Positions 50,767 to 59,890 of a stretch of DNA of 64,000 nt are shown here, piece by piece; the first letter of the stretch is position 1, and each line of letters starts with the position of its first letter. Both the position numbers and the translations under genes were made by a program. The notes under the pieces were generated by a model. The model was not told where the DNA came from and did not search any database. It saw nothing but the letters and a program-made list of their open reading frames with translations. Source of the stretch: Novosphingopyxis baekryungensis DSM 16222 (GTDB taxonomy: Bacteria > Pseudomonadota > Alphaproteobacteria > Sphingomonadales > Sphingomonadaceae); NCBI RefSeq assembly GCF_000420305.1, contig NZ_ATUR01000003.1:62001-126000 (forward strand), given 5' to 3'.

Positions 50767-50982
50767 ATGACCCAGGAGCGCATCATCATGGCGATCGGCC
50801 GCATCGAACGGGCGTTGGCTCGGATCGAGCGCGCGGCGCTGGATAACGACCGGGCCGGCTCTGCCGATCTGGCACGCCGCCACGATGCGCTGAAAAACGA
50901 AGCGCGCCGCGCGGTCAGCGATATGGACGATCTGCTGGGTACGCTCGCGCCGAACGGCAATGGCACAGGCGGGGACAACTGA
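50767..50982 (+). CDS. Small coiled-coil protein upstream of zapA
   Basis: A 71-residue soluble, helical protein whose first half (RIERALARIERAALDN) is an amphipathic, coiled-coil-like helix. Function unknown; its place directly before zapA (one-base overlap of TGA and ATG) suggests a role in the ZapA/FtsZ ring context. Start choice is open: the ATG at 50767 keeps the N-terminal TQERI but has no ribosome site, whereas the ATG at 50788 has AGGAG nine bases ahead and would give 64 residues. Confidence 0.7.
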   Translation: MTQERIIMAIGRIERALARIERAALDNDRAGSADLARRHDALKNEARRAVSDMDDLLGTLAPNGNGTGGDN

Positions 50983-51290
50983 TGCCACAGGTGAAGCTCA
51001 ACATCGCCGGGCGCGAATATCAGGTGAACTGCGCCGATGGCGAGGAACAGCGGCTGGAAGCGCTTGGCGGCCTGATCGACGACAAATTGCGCGAAGGCGC
51101 CGAACCCAGCGCGCTGAGCGAAACGCGCGCGCTGCTGTACGCCGCGCTGTTTCTGGCGGACGAAGTCCATGATCTGCGCCGTCAGCCGGCCCATCGCGAT
51201 GACGAGCGTTCGGCCGTGGCGCTGGAAAATCTGGCCGGGCAGATCGAAGGTCTTGCATCGCGCCTTGAGAACGCGGCGCCGGACGCCTAA
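50982..51290 (+). CDS. zapA: Cell division protein ZapA
   Basis: Stabilises FtsZ polymers at mid-cell. The 102-residue product starts PQVKLNIAGREYQVNCADGE, the typical ZapA beta-hairpin, followed by RLEALGGLIDDKL and a C-terminal helix for dimer coiled coils. It is followed directly by the 6S RNA gene and fau, the order zapA-ssrS-fau found widely in proteobacteria. Confidence 0.92.
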   Translation: MPQVKLNIAGREYQVNCADGEEQRLEALGGLIDDKLREGAEPSALSETRALLYAALFLADEVHDLRRQPAHRDDERSAVALENLAGQIEGLASRLENAAPDA

Positions 51291-51296
51291 ATAGGT

Positions 51297-51463
51297 TATT
51301 GGCGGAACTGCCCGGTACGAGCTCGAGAGAACATCCCTGAGGCGATATAACAACGAAGGGAGCCGTCCCTGGCGAGACCCTGGTCTTGCACATATGGCGC
51401 CCACCTGATGCTACTGGCGTCAGAGGATATTCCAGCAACCGACCCATGGTGGTTCCGCTACCT
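51297..51463 (+). ncRNA. ssrS: 6S RNA
   Basis: Located between zapA and fau, the standard place of 6S RNA, which binds RNA polymerase holoenzyme by mimicking an open promoter. The ends pair: GCGGAAC at 51302-51308 with GTTCCGC at 51452-51458. The inner parts GCCCGGTACGAGCTCGAGAG and AACATCCCTGAGGCGAT look like the alphaproteobacterial form. About 167 bases fits the expected size. Exact ends are estimated. Confidence 0.8.
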
Positions 51464-51487
51464 CCATCGCCATGCCATGACGGCATC

Positions 51488-52066
51488 ATGATGATGAACA
51501 AGACCAGCTTGCGGCGGCATCTGCGCGATGTCCGCCGCGACTATGTTGCCCGGATGTCCGCTACGGACCGGGCCCGCACCTTCAGCATCCTGCCCAGCCC
51601 CATCAAGCCCCTGTTCGCACATCGGCCCGTGGTGGCCGGCTATGCGGCCGTGGCGGGCGAATGCAACGTCATGACGCTGCTTGGCCAGATCGATGCGCTG
51701 GGATGCCCTGTCGCCCTGCCCTGGTTCGCCAATCGCAGCGCGCCGATGCAGTTCAAGCTCTGGATGCCCGGCACCGCCCTGTCGCCTGCTCCCTTTGGCG
51801 GCGGGCAGCCCGAAGATGCGGCGCAAACCGTGGACCCGGCGGTACTGCTGATGCCCCTGATCGGCTTCGACAGGGCCGGAAACCGGCTGGGCCAGGGCGG
51901 TGGCCACTACGACCGGCTGCTGGCGCAGCACGCGGATGCTGTGGCGGTGGGCGTGGGCTGGTCGGTACAGGAAGTCACCGAGATCCCCACCGACCCCTGG
52001 GACATCCCTCTCGACCATATATTGACCGAACGCGAATGGATCACTCCGATGAAAGTAAGCACATGA
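51488..52066 (+). CDS. fau: 5-formyltetrahydrofolate cyclo-ligase
   Basis: Converts 5-formyl-THF to methenyl-THF with ATP. The 192-residue product has LRRHLRDVRRDYV near the N terminus, FKLWMPGTAL, and the signature LMPLIGFDRAGNRLGQGGGH ending the Mg-ATP site. Three ATG codons follow each other (51488, 51491, 51494) without a clear ribosome site. It follows 6S RNA and ends as ATGA on the next gene. Confidence 0.93.
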   Translation: MMMNKTSLRRHLRDVRRDYVARMSATDRARTFSILPSPIKPLFAHRPVVAGYAAVAGECNVMTLLGQIDALGCPVALPWFANRSAPMQFKLWMPGTALSPAPFGGGQPEDAAQTVDPAVLLMPLIGFDRAGNRLGQGGGHYDRLLAQHADAVAVGVGWSVQEVTEIPTDPWDIPLDHILTEREWITPMKVST

Positions 52067-52272
52067 CCCCAGAGCAGCGGCCCAGCTGGCGCAAGCCCGT
52101 CGGCATCTTTGCCATCCTGATCTTCATCGGACTATGGGCCGCGCTGGTCCTGTCGCAGGTCGACCGGATATCCGCCCTGCCCTGGTATGTGCAGACGGTG
52201 ATCTATCTCGTGATGGGGGTCATCTGGATCCTGCCGCTCGGCCCCCTCCTTCGATGGATGGAAACCGGAAAA

Positions 52273-52284
<12 letters not shown>
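52063..52284 (+). CDS. DUF2842 family membrane protein; 3' end overlaps tRNA-Asp
   Basis: A 73-residue protein with two membrane helices (about 14-31 and 43-60) separated by a short loop, matching the small alphaproteobacterial DUF2842 family; function unknown. Its ATG overlaps the fau stop (ATGA). The last codons (Trp-Arg-Glu-stop) lie inside the convergent tRNA-Asp gene: bases 52273-52284 are at once the CDS end and the tRNA acceptor end with encoded CCA. Confidence 0.82.
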
Positions 52285-52349
<65 letters not shown>

Positions 52350-52504
52350 TTATGCGGTGGAGCAGCGCAACTAGGCAAGGCGCGTTTGGGTGTCAACTGA
52401 AAGCCGACAGAAAAATGCCAAGAAGCGAAATTTAATTCGATCGGCCCGTCGAAAGCGGTCTGGTTTACCATATCTTATCGCTTCCGCGGCATCACCCGGC
52501 CACG

Positions 52505-52996
52505 ATGCCTATTGCCGATCATATGCGCTCCAGCGCTTCGCCCAGCGCCGCCCTGATGCGGCTTGCGATCCTTTTTGCGGTCATGGCGATTCCGGCCATG
52601 GCCCGCGCCGAAAGCGCGGTGCCCAGCGATGTCTATGTCGAGCGGCAGGAACATCGTGCGGACGGCAGCCGTCAGATTCGGCTGGAGCCTGCCGCGCAGG
52701 TGCGCAGCGGCGACACCCTGGTCTTTCGCCTGCGCTATCAGCCCGGCAATCAGGGCAGTAACAGCCGCAAATTGCTCACCAGCGCCGTTCCAGAGGGCGT
52801 GCGCTTCACCGGCGGCGGAGACATTGTATCGGTGGATGGCGGCGCCAGCTGGGGCCGCCTGGATGATCTGGTTCTGCGGGGCCGCGATGGCCGCACACGG
52901 CGCGCCACGCCCGAAGACGTGACCCATGTCCGCTGGACCGTCGATGGCGCGGCCACGAGGCGTGCCGGCCTGCTGTTCAGAGGCCAGGCACGCTAA
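52505..52996 (+). CDS. Exported hypothetical protein
   Basis: A 163-residue protein with a signal peptide around LAILFAVMAIPAMARA (cleavage near residue 35). The mature part is strand-rich with RSGDTLVFRLRYQPGN, resembling the conserved-repeat (DUF11-like) beta domains of secreted proteins; this match is loose. Function unknown. Alternative starts are the ATGs at 52523 and 52556; none has a clear ribosome site. It converges on the E2 gene, 12 bases apart. Confidence 0.7.
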   Translation: MPIADHMRSSASPSAALMRLAILFAVMAIPAMARAESAVPSDVYVERQEHRADGSRQIRLEPAAQVRSGDTLVFRLRYQPGNQGSNSRKLLTSAVPEGVRFTGGGDIVSVDGGASWGRLDDLVLRGRDGRTRRATPEDVTHVRWTVDGAATRRAGLLFRGQAR

Positions 52997-53008
52997 GCAG
53001 GCCGCATA

Positions 53009-54385
53009 TCAGTCTGCAAACAGCAGCACCGGTGTTTCCACCAGCTTTTTGAGCGCCTGAACGAAGCTGGCGGCATCCCAGCCATCGACCACGCGGTGAT
53101 CGCAGCTGATCGATAGGTTCATCAGCTTGCGCGCTTCCAGCACGCCATCGACAAAGGCCGGGCGTTCGACGATCTTGTTGGGGCCGATGATGGCCACCTC
53201 CGGCTTGTTGATCACCGGCGTGGTGGCAATGCCACCGAGCGGCCCGAGCGAGGTCAGCGTCAGCGTGGCCCCCTGCAGCTCATCGGCCTTGATGCTTCCA
53301 TCGCGCGCGGCATTGGCCAGGCGGTCGATCTCGCTCGCCAGCTGCCAGACATTTCGGTCCTGCGCATTGCGAATCACCGGAACGGTCAGGCCCTTGTCGG
53401 TCTGCGCGGCCATGCCGAGGTGGATGGCGCCATGGCGCGTCACCACGCCGCCCTCGTCATCGTAGCGCGCGTTGATCATCGGAAAATCCGGGATGGTCTT
53501 TGCGATCGCGACGATCAGCAGCGGCAGCACGGTCAGCTTGGGCTTCGCACCGCGCGTCTTGTTGAGATCGGCGCGCAGATCTTCCAGCGCGGTAACGTCC
53601 AGTTCTTCGACATAGGTGAAGTGCGGGATCGCGCGCTTGGACGCAGCCATGTTCTGCGCGATCTTACGGCGCATGCCGATGACCTTGATGGCCTCGTCTT
53701 CGCGCTTGGCGGAGGCGCCTGCGGGCCGATAGCCCTGCGCGCCGCCATAATTCAAATAGGCATCCAGATCGCCATGCCGGACATGCTCGCCTTGATGTTT
53801 CACATCGGCCAAGTCGACGCCCAGCTCCTCGGCACGCTTCCGCACGGCAGGCGATGCCAGAATCCGCTCGGCCGGCTTGGCGGAATCGGAAGGCGTGTGT
53901 CTGTCGTCGCCGCCCTTTGCCGGGGCACCGTCAGCCTCTTTAGCCGGAATGCTGGCCCCATCCTTGGGCGAAACCTCGGTGCGCGGGGTATCGACCTGAT
54001 TGTCCTGCACACCGGGATCTTCCGCCGCGACGGTCGCCACGTCCATGCCCGGGCCGGCATCCGCCGCTTCGGCCACGCCTTCACGGTCTGCCGGCTGATC
54101 GTCCACGCGTTCGGCCGAGCCATGGCCGTCATCCTCGACCTCGCCTTCCGTCTCGATCACTACGAGCATGGACCCGATCGACACGGTATCGCCCGCCTCG
54201 CCGGCCATTTCCACGATCTTGCCGGTGGCCGGGGCTTCCATTTCGACGGTGGCCTTGTCGGTCATCATGTCGGCGATCTGCTGGTCTTCCTCGACCATAT
54301 CGCCGAGTTTCACATGCCATTCGACGATTTCCGCCTCGGCAATGCCCTCGCCGATGTCCGGCAGGTTGAAGGTGTAACGTCCCAT
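53009..54385 (-). CDS. bkdB: Branched-chain 2-oxoacid dehydrogenase E2 (dihydrolipoyl acyltransferase)
   Basis: Core acyltransferase of the branched-chain 2-oxoacid dehydrogenase complex. The 458-residue product has an N-terminal lipoyl domain with the lipoylated Lys in MTDKATVEMEAP, a long acidic linker (about 85-165), an E3-binding domain (ASPAVRKRAEELGVDL) and a catalytic domain ending in ISCDHRVVDGWDAASFVQAL with His and Asp. It follows the E1beta gene by four bases. The E3 gene (lpd) is not in the window. Confidence 0.92.
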   Translation of the reverse strand: MGRYTFNLPDIGEGIAEAEIVEWHVKLGDMVEEDQQIADMMTDKATVEMEAPATGKIVEMAGEAGDTVSIGSMLVVIETEGEVEDDGHGSAERVDDQPADREGVAEAADAGPGMDVATVAAEDPGVQDNQVDTPRTEVSPKDGASIPAKEADGAPAKGGDDRHTPSDSAKPAERILASPAVRKRAEELGVDLADVKHQGEHVRHGDLDAYLNYGGAQGYRPAGASAKREDEAIKVIGMRRKIAQNMAASKRAIPHFTYVEELDVTALEDLRADLNKTRGAKPKLTVLPLLIVAIAKTIPDFPMINARYDDEGGVVTRHGAIHLGMAAQTDKGLTVPVIRNAQDRNVWQLASEIDRLANAARDGSIKADELQGATLTLTSLGPLGGIATTPVINKPEVAIIGPNKIVERPAFVDGVLEARKLMNLSISCDHRVVDGWDAASFVQALKKLVETPVLLFAD

Positions 54386-54389
54386 CGAA

Positions 54390-55403
54390 TTAATCCTTCA
54401 TGATCCGGTCGAGCGCGTTGCCGATACGGACCGGCCCCGGGAAATAGCCCCATTCCAGCGAGTGCGGATAGGGCGTGTCGAAGCCCGTCACGCGCTCGAT
54501 CGGCGCTTCGAGATGATAAAAACAGCGCTCCTGAACGAGGGCGCTGAGCTCTGCGCCAAAGCCTGCGGTGCGCGTGGCTTCATGGATGATCATGCAGCGC
54601 CCGGTCTTCTTCACCGAGGCTTCGATCGTCTCGATATCAACCGGAACGATAGACCGCAGATCGATCACTTCGGCGTCCACCCCATGCTCGGCCACCACGC
54701 CAAGGGCGACATGCACCATGGTGCCATAGGCCAGGATCGTCAGATCATTGCCTTCGCGCACCACGTTCGCCTTGCCCAGCGGGATACGATAGGCCTCTTC
54801 CGGCACTTCGGACGCCGGGTGCTTGGCCCAGGGCTTCACCGGGCGATCATAATAGCCGTCGAACGGACCATTATAGATACGCTTGGGCTCGAAAAAGACG
54901 ACCGGGTCGTTATCCTCGATCGCCGAAATCAGCAGGCCCTTGGCGTCATAGGGCGTGGACGGGATGATCGTTTTCAACCCCGACACATGGGCGAAGATCG
55001 CTTCCGGGCTCTGGCTGTGCGTCTGTCCGCCGAAGATACCGCCGCCGAAGGGCGAGCGGATCGTCATCGAGCTGGTGAACTCGCTGGCCGAGCGATAGCG
55101 CATGCGCGCCGCCTCGCTGATGATCTGGTCGAGCCCGGGATAGATATAGTCCGCAAACTGGATTTCCGGCACGGGCCGCATGCCATAGGCCGCCATGCCC
55201 ACGGCCACGCCGATGATACCGCATTCGGAAATGGGGGTATCGAAACAACGCGTCTTGCCGTGCTTTTCCTGCAGGCCGGCGGTCGCGCGGAACACGCCGC
55301 CGAAAAAGCCCACATCCTCGCCCATGATGACGACATCGGGATCGGCGGTCATCGCGCAATCGAGCGCGCTGTTGATCGCCTGGATCATGTTCATGCGTGC
55401 CAT
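54390..55403 (-). CDS. bkdA2: 2-oxoisovalerate dehydrogenase E1 component, beta subunit
   Basis: Forms the thiamine-dependent E1 with the alpha subunit. The 337-residue transketolase-type protein starts MARMNMIQAINSALDCAM and has MGEDVGFFGGVFRATAGL, PISECGIIGVAVGMAAYG and RSPFGGGIFGGQTHSQSPE, typical of branched-chain E1beta. It overlaps the E1alpha stop by one base. Confidence 0.94.
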   Translation of the reverse strand: MARMNMIQAINSALDCAMTADPDVVIMGEDVGFFGGVFRATAGLQEKHGKTRCFDTPISECGIIGVAVGMAAYGMRPVPEIQFADYIYPGLDQIISEAARMRYRSASEFTSSMTIRSPFGGGIFGGQTHSQSPEAIFAHVSGLKTIIPSTPYDAKGLLISAIEDNDPVVFFEPKRIYNGPFDGYYDRPVKPWAKHPASEVPEEAYRIPLGKANVVREGNDLTILAYGTMVHVALGVVAEHGVDAEVIDLRSIVPVDIETIEASVKKTGRCMIIHEATRTAGFGAELSALVQERCFYHLEAPIERVTGFDTPYPHSLEWGYFPGPVRIGNALDRIMKD

Positions 55404-56695
55404 TATTCGTTCCCCCGCGGCAGGCCCTTGGGAAATTTTTCCTTGCGCTCCGACACCGCCATTTCAGCCTGCTCCTTCAGATGCCAGGGCATTTCCTCGA
55501 ACACATCCTCGAACATGGTGCGGAAGGGCTGATGCATGCCATGGCCCAGCACACCGAGCTTCTCGGCTTCCTTGCCGGTGACGCGCACCAGCTCGGCCAG
55601 CTCCTTGTCCTGCGCGGAATGGCGCTCCTCGTCCCAGATGCCCCGGGCGATGCAATGTTGCTTCAGCCGGTTGATCGGATCCCCGAGCGGCCATTCATCC
55701 TGTTCCTGCGCGCTGCGATAGCCCGAAGGATCGTCCGACGTGCTGTGCGCTTCGGAGCGGTAGGTGAAATATTCGATGATGGTCGGGCCGTTGTTGGTGC
55801 GCGCCCGGTTGGCGGCCCATTGCGTGGCGGCATAGACCGCCAGCGCGTCATTCCCGTCCACCCGCAGGCCGGCAATGCCATAGCCCACGGCGCGGGCGGC
55901 AAAGGTGGTGCGCTCGCCCCCCGCAAAGCCTGAGAAGCTGCTGATAGCCCACTGATTGTTCACGATATTCAGGATCACCGGCGCGTTGTAAACAGCGGCA
56001 AAAGTAGCCGCCGAATGAAAATCGCCCTCGGCTGTCGAACCCTCGCCCGTCCAGGCGGCAGCAATGCGCGTATCGCCCTTGGCGGCGCTCGCCATCGCCC
56101 AGCCCACCGCCTGCGGATATTGCGTCGCCAGATTGCCGGACACGGTAAAGAAGCCATCCTCGCGGGAGCAATACATGATCGGCAGCTGACGGCCTTTAAG
56201 TTTATCGCCGCTGTTCGAGAAGATCTGGTTCATCATCTCGATCATCGGATAGCCGCGCGCGAACAGGATGCCCTGCTGGCGATAGCTCGGGAAGCACATA
56301 TCCTCCCGGTCCAGCGCGAAGGCGGCGGCCACGGAGGTCGCCTCCTCGCCGGTGCATTTCATGTAAAAGCTGGTCTTGCCCTGCCGCTGCGCGCGGAACA
56401 TGCGCTCGTCGAACGCGCGGGTCAGCGCCATGGTACGCAGCATTTCGAGCAGCTGATCGTTGCTCAGGCGTGGATCCCATGGCCCGCCCGCCTGATGCTC
56501 CTCATCCAGCACGCGAACCAGGCCATAGGCCAGTTCGCGCATATCATCAGGAGCGGAGGATTCATCGGGCCGCGGAGTCTCGCCCACGGCAGGGATCGGA
56601 ATGCCACTGAAATCGGCCTTGTCGCCGGGGCGAAATTTGGGCTCTGGCACATGCAGCTGGAGCGGCGGAAGATTGGACTTTTCAGATGCGGCCAT
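55403..56695 (-). CDS. bkdA1: 2-oxoisovalerate dehydrogenase E1 component, alpha subunit
   Basis: Decarboxylates branched-chain 2-oxoacids from valine, leucine and isoleucine breakdown. The 430-residue product carries YMKCTGEEATSVAAAFAL, the thiamine motif GEGSTAEGDFHSAATFAAVY ending about 26 residues on at NNQWAIS, and the phosphorylation-loop-like YRSEAHSTSDDPSGYR. The N-terminal 50 residues are the extension seen in branched-chain, not pyruvate, E1alpha. First gene of bkdA1-bkdA2-bkdB; the 120-base gap to thyA holds an AT-rich stretch that may carry its promoter. Confidence 0.94.
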   Translation of the reverse strand: MAASEKSNLPPLQLHVPEPKFRPGDKADFSGIPIPAVGETPRPDESSAPDDMRELAYGLVRVLDEEHQAGGPWDPRLSNDQLLEMLRTMALTRAFDERMFRAQRQGKTSFYMKCTGEEATSVAAAFALDREDMCFPSYRQQGILFARGYPMIEMMNQIFSNSGDKLKGRQLPIMYCSREDGFFTVSGNLATQYPQAVGWAMASAAKGDTRIAAAWTGEGSTAEGDFHSAATFAAVYNAPVILNIVNNQWAISSFSGFAGGERTTFAARAVGYGIAGLRVDGNDALAVYAATQWAANRARTNNGPTIIEYFTYRSEAHSTSDDPSGYRSAQEQDEWPLGDPINRLKQHCIARGIWDEERHSAQDKELAELVRVTGKEAEKLGVLGHGMHQPFRTMFEDVFEEMPWHLKEQAEMAVSERKEKFPKGLPRGNE

Positions 56696-56815
56696 CTCGT
56701 TCGAAGCTCTCTCCTGTGCGTCGGGCTTTTGCCCTCCGCTGCAATTGCAATATTACTGCGCCTTATAATTATGTTACCGCTTGCGCAAGACGTGGCAGGC
56801 GGCATTCCGCTACGC

Positions 56816-57742
56816 TCAAACAGCGACGGGCGCGCGGATATGTTCCTGCGGCGCATAGTCCGTCACTGAAAAATCCTCGATGGCATAATCATAGATACTG
56901 CCGGGCGTCCGCGCGATATGGAGGCGCGGTGCGCCCGCTGGTGTGCGGGACAATTGCTCCTCCACCAGATCGGCATGATTGAGATAAAGATGCACATCGC
57001 CGCCATTCCAGACGATCTCGCCTGGCGCCAACCCCGTCTGCTGCGCAAGCATCCGCGTAAACAGCGCCAGCGAAAAGATGTTGAAGGCAAAGCCGAGGCC
57101 CAGATCACAGCTGCGTTGATATAACAGGCCGGATAATTTTCCATCGGCCACGTAGAATTGATAGGTCTTGTGGCAAGGCGGCAGCGCCATGGCGCCAAGC
57201 TCCGCCACGTTCCAGCCCTCTATGATATGTCGCCGCGAGCCTGGGTTCGTCTGCAGGCTATGGACCAGCTCAGCGACCTGATCATGGCCCCGCGCACGTC
57301 GCCGGAACAGCCCCTCGCCAGCCTCTTCATAGACCGGCCAGTCGGTCCACTGCTTGCCATAGACCGGCCCCAGATCGCCCCAACGCTCGGCAAATGCCGG
57401 GTCCGCCACGATGCGGGCCTCGAACTCGTCCTGCGCAATCGCCTCCCCCGTTTCGCGCCGATAGCGATCGAGCGGCCAATCGGTCCATATGCGCACCTTC
57501 TGCTCCAGCAGCGGCCGGATGTTCGTGCCCCCGGACAGGAACCACAGAAACTCCCGCGCCGCTGTTTTCCAGAACACCCGCTTGGTGGTCAGCAGCGGCA
57601 CTGCATTATCGGCGAGCGAAAACCGCATGTCGGCCCCGAACACCGCGCGGGTGCCCACACCGGTCCGGTCCGATCGCTCGTCTCCCTCGGTCCAGATGCG
57701 GCGCATCAGATCGAGATATTGCTGCTCATAATGCTGTGCCAT
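56816..57742 (-). CDS. thyA: Thymidylate synthase
   Basis: Methylates dUMP to dTMP with methylene-THF. The 308-residue product has DRTGVGTRAVFG at the N terminus, SGGTNIRPLLEQKVRIWTDW, the catalytic Cys in LPPCHKTYQFYV and RSCDLGLGFAFNIFSLALF. It contains an insert between these blocks (about 105-150) that makes it longer than the 264-residue enterobacterial form; such inserts are common. ATG at 57742 is used; a TTG at 57778 is in frame. Confidence 0.96.
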   Translation of the reverse strand: MAQHYEQQYLDLMRRIWTEGDERSDRTGVGTRAVFGADMRFSLADNAVPLLTTKRVFWKTAAREFLWFLSGGTNIRPLLEQKVRIWTDWPLDRYRRETGEAIAQDEFEARIVADPAFAERWGDLGPVYGKQWTDWPVYEEAGEGLFRRRARGHDQVAELVHSLQTNPGSRRHIIEGWNVAELGAMALPPCHKTYQFYVADGKLSGLLYQRSCDLGLGFAFNIFSLALFTRMLAQQTGLAPGEIVWNGGDVHLYLNHADLVEEQLSRTPAGAPRLHIARTPGSIYDYAIEDFSVTDYAPQEHIRAPVAV

Positions 57743-57874
57743 GACGGCGACGCTAGGCGGTTGAGCCGGTGCGCTCAAGTGGTCTCCGGCAGCTTAGAAT
57801 TATGGTTGCAGCCCCCGCGCGCCCTGACTATAGCGCACGCCTTGCCTCGCGCCGGAGCCCGTCTCCGGCTCGGT

Positions 57875-57951
57875 CGGGGAGTAGCTCAGCCTGGTAGAGC
57901 ACTGTCTTCGGGAGGCAGGGGCCGGAGGTTCGAATCCTCTCTCCCCGACCA
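57875..57951 (+). tRNA. tRNA-Pro (CGG)
   Basis: Acceptor CGGGGAG pairs with CTCCCCG; D arm GCTCAGCCTGGTAGAGC; anticodon arm CTGTC-TTCGGGA-GGCAG with anticodon CGG; T arm GGAGG-TTCGAAT-CCTCT; discriminator A and encoded CCA. 77 bases. Confidence 0.97.
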
Positions 57952-58073
57952 ATTTCAACAGCTCATCCCTCGCAGCAAGCTCAATCCTCCGTGGAGCAGC
58001 CTGGCGTCCAACGAAGCCGTTTTGCATCGGCCAGCGCGGCGCGTCGTAGTGCCACGCCGCGACATCAGCTCCG

Positions 58074-59741
58074 TTAGAAATAGCGAGTCATGGCAAAACG
58101 GATGCGGGGGTCCTGATTATCCGTGTCGTAGCGATCGCCTGACAGGGGAACGGCAATCTCCAGACCTGCGTCGGTGCGGCTATTGACGTCTGCGCGAATG
58201 CCGCCACCGGTCGAAAATAGCGTGCCGCTACCGAAGCCGCCTTCCAGGTTCATGGCCTTGCCGCCATCGGCGAACGCATAGAATTCAAGTCCCCTGACCA
58301 CGCCAAGGTCATGTTTCCAATCATAATTCAGTTCGAAATAGCCGGTGACCGATTGATCACCGGAACGCTCGCTATAATCATAGCCGCGCACGAAACTGGC
58401 GCCGCCGATGCCCATCTCCTCCGAAACCAACAGCGGCTGGCTGGCAAGCTGGGAACGGACGGCGATGTTCGTGCCGAAGTTGCTGACGATTTCTTTTTTC
58501 CAGTCGGCGAAAAAAGTGATCGTGGTGAAGGTGCCGTCCGCATCGTCCCGAGATGAAAGCGGGTTGGAGCCCTTGGTTGCTCCAAAAAGGTCCAGACCCT
58601 GTGCAAGCGATGTGTTGATGCGAAGGCGCCCTCCGGCTAGATCGGTATAGCCATAGAGGCCCAAGCGCGCGACCGTCAGCCGGTCCTTTCGCGCCAGAAT
58701 ATCCGTGCGGCGCTGCGCTATTTCGCGATAGGACAGGGATGCATCCAGCCACAGACTGGTCTGGCGGGAACGTTTCAGCGGATGAAGTGCGCCGATGGCT
58801 GCAAACCAGCTTTCGCCCTCAATATCGAACGCCTCAAGATATGCGCCGGGCGCGTTGCGTGAGTATGATCCGGTCAACGAGATTTCCGTCCCGCCCGGGC
58901 TGACCCTCTTGCCATATCGCAGGCGTGCAAACGACAGTTCGCTGAGCTGCGGCACCGTGTTGAGCGCAAATATCTGCAAGCTGTCGTCAGCGGCAAGAAC
59001 GCCATTGAACCGAGCGGTGCCGAACAACTCCAGCGGGCCAAGCGGTTTGCTGCTGTCATTATCGAAGGTGATCTGCGCCCGGAAAGCGTCATGCCCCACT
59101 TTGACCAGCAGGATCGTCTTGCCGTCCTGTCGCTCTATGCGTGTTTCCCCCAAGGAAATTCCGTCGATGTCGCCAGCGATCAGCAGTCGCCGTTCAAGTT
59201 GTGCGGTTGTAACAGGCTGCCCGCTCGCAAGCGGCTGCAGAGCAGCCATCACCGCCGAATTTTGCACGCCGTCCAATCTGATCTCGTCGATCAGTCCTTC
59301 GTCGATGCGAACCCTCAGAACGCCCGCTCGCAACGCTTGAGGTTCGATTGCCGCGCTCGCCATGGGGTATTGCTGGCGTGCACGACGTGCGATCTGATCG
59401 GTCAGGGAAGCAAGGTCGTCCGAAGTGAGTGATCGACCGATAAAGCTTCCGACAATATCGGAAAACGCGCTTCTGGACATGCCCTGCAGGCCCACGATAT
59501 CGATCGCGCCCACATCATAACTAAGATCGGGTTGCGCAGCAGCGACCTCGGTCCGGCCGCCATTTTCGGTAAAGATTTCTTCTTCGACTACAAGCTGCGG
59601 GACGTTGTCCGTTTCTTCGGAGATCTTCTCGAGCGATTGATCCTCCAGACGCGCGGGGTTCACCCTGTCCAGGTTCTGCTGGCTATGTGCAGGGCTGGAG
59701 GCAGCGATGAATACAATCGCCAAGAGAAATCGATAACGCAC
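58074..59741 (-). CDS. ShlB/FhaC/HecB-type (TpsB-like) outer-membrane transporter
   Basis: An Omp85-superfamily pore of the two-partner secretion type. The 555-residue product has a signal peptide ending PAHS, a linker, a POTRA-like region (about 85-210, with GVLRVRIDEGLIDEIRLDGV) and a 16-strand-type barrel. The region GIGGASFVRGYDYSERSGD holds the conserved RGY barrel-lid motif, and the protein ends on an aromatic residue (RYF). No TpsA exoprotein gene is adjacent. GTG at 59741, five bases after GAGG, is preferred; TTG at 59768 is in frame. Divergent from the FecR-domain gene. Confidence 0.87.
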   Translation of the reverse strand: MRYRFLLAIVFIAASSPAHSQQNLDRVNPARLEDQSLEKISEETDNVPQLVVEEEIFTENGGRTEVAAAQPDLSYDVGAIDIVGLQGMSRSAFSDIVGSFIGRSLTSDDLASLTDQIARRARQQYPMASAAIEPQALRAGVLRVRIDEGLIDEIRLDGVQNSAVMAALQPLASGQPVTTAQLERRLLIAGDIDGISLGETRIERQDGKTILLVKVGHDAFRAQITFDNDSSKPLGPLELFGTARFNGVLAADDSLQIFALNTVPQLSELSFARLRYGKRVSPGGTEISLTGSYSRNAPGAYLEAFDIEGESWFAAIGALHPLKRSRQTSLWLDASLSYREIAQRRTDILARKDRLTVARLGLYGYTDLAGGRLRINTSLAQGLDLFGATKGSNPLSSRDDADGTFTTITFFADWKKEIVSNFGTNIAVRSQLASQPLLVSEEMGIGGASFVRGYDYSERSGDQSVTGYFELNYDWKHDLGVVRGLEFYAFADGGKAMNLEGGFGSGTLFSTGGGIRADVNSRTDAGLEIAVPLSGDRYDTDNQDPRIRFAMTRYF

Positions 59742-59890
59742 GCCGACCTCGAAGAGTAACGGTTTCAAAGCCCTTCATCTATCGCGAAGATCTTTAAAAA
59801 ACGTCAAAGTGAAGGACTTTGCTAACCACTTCCGGAAAGCGACGATGAACACCTGACGAGCTATTGGATTATGCAAGGGAGCGTAATTCC

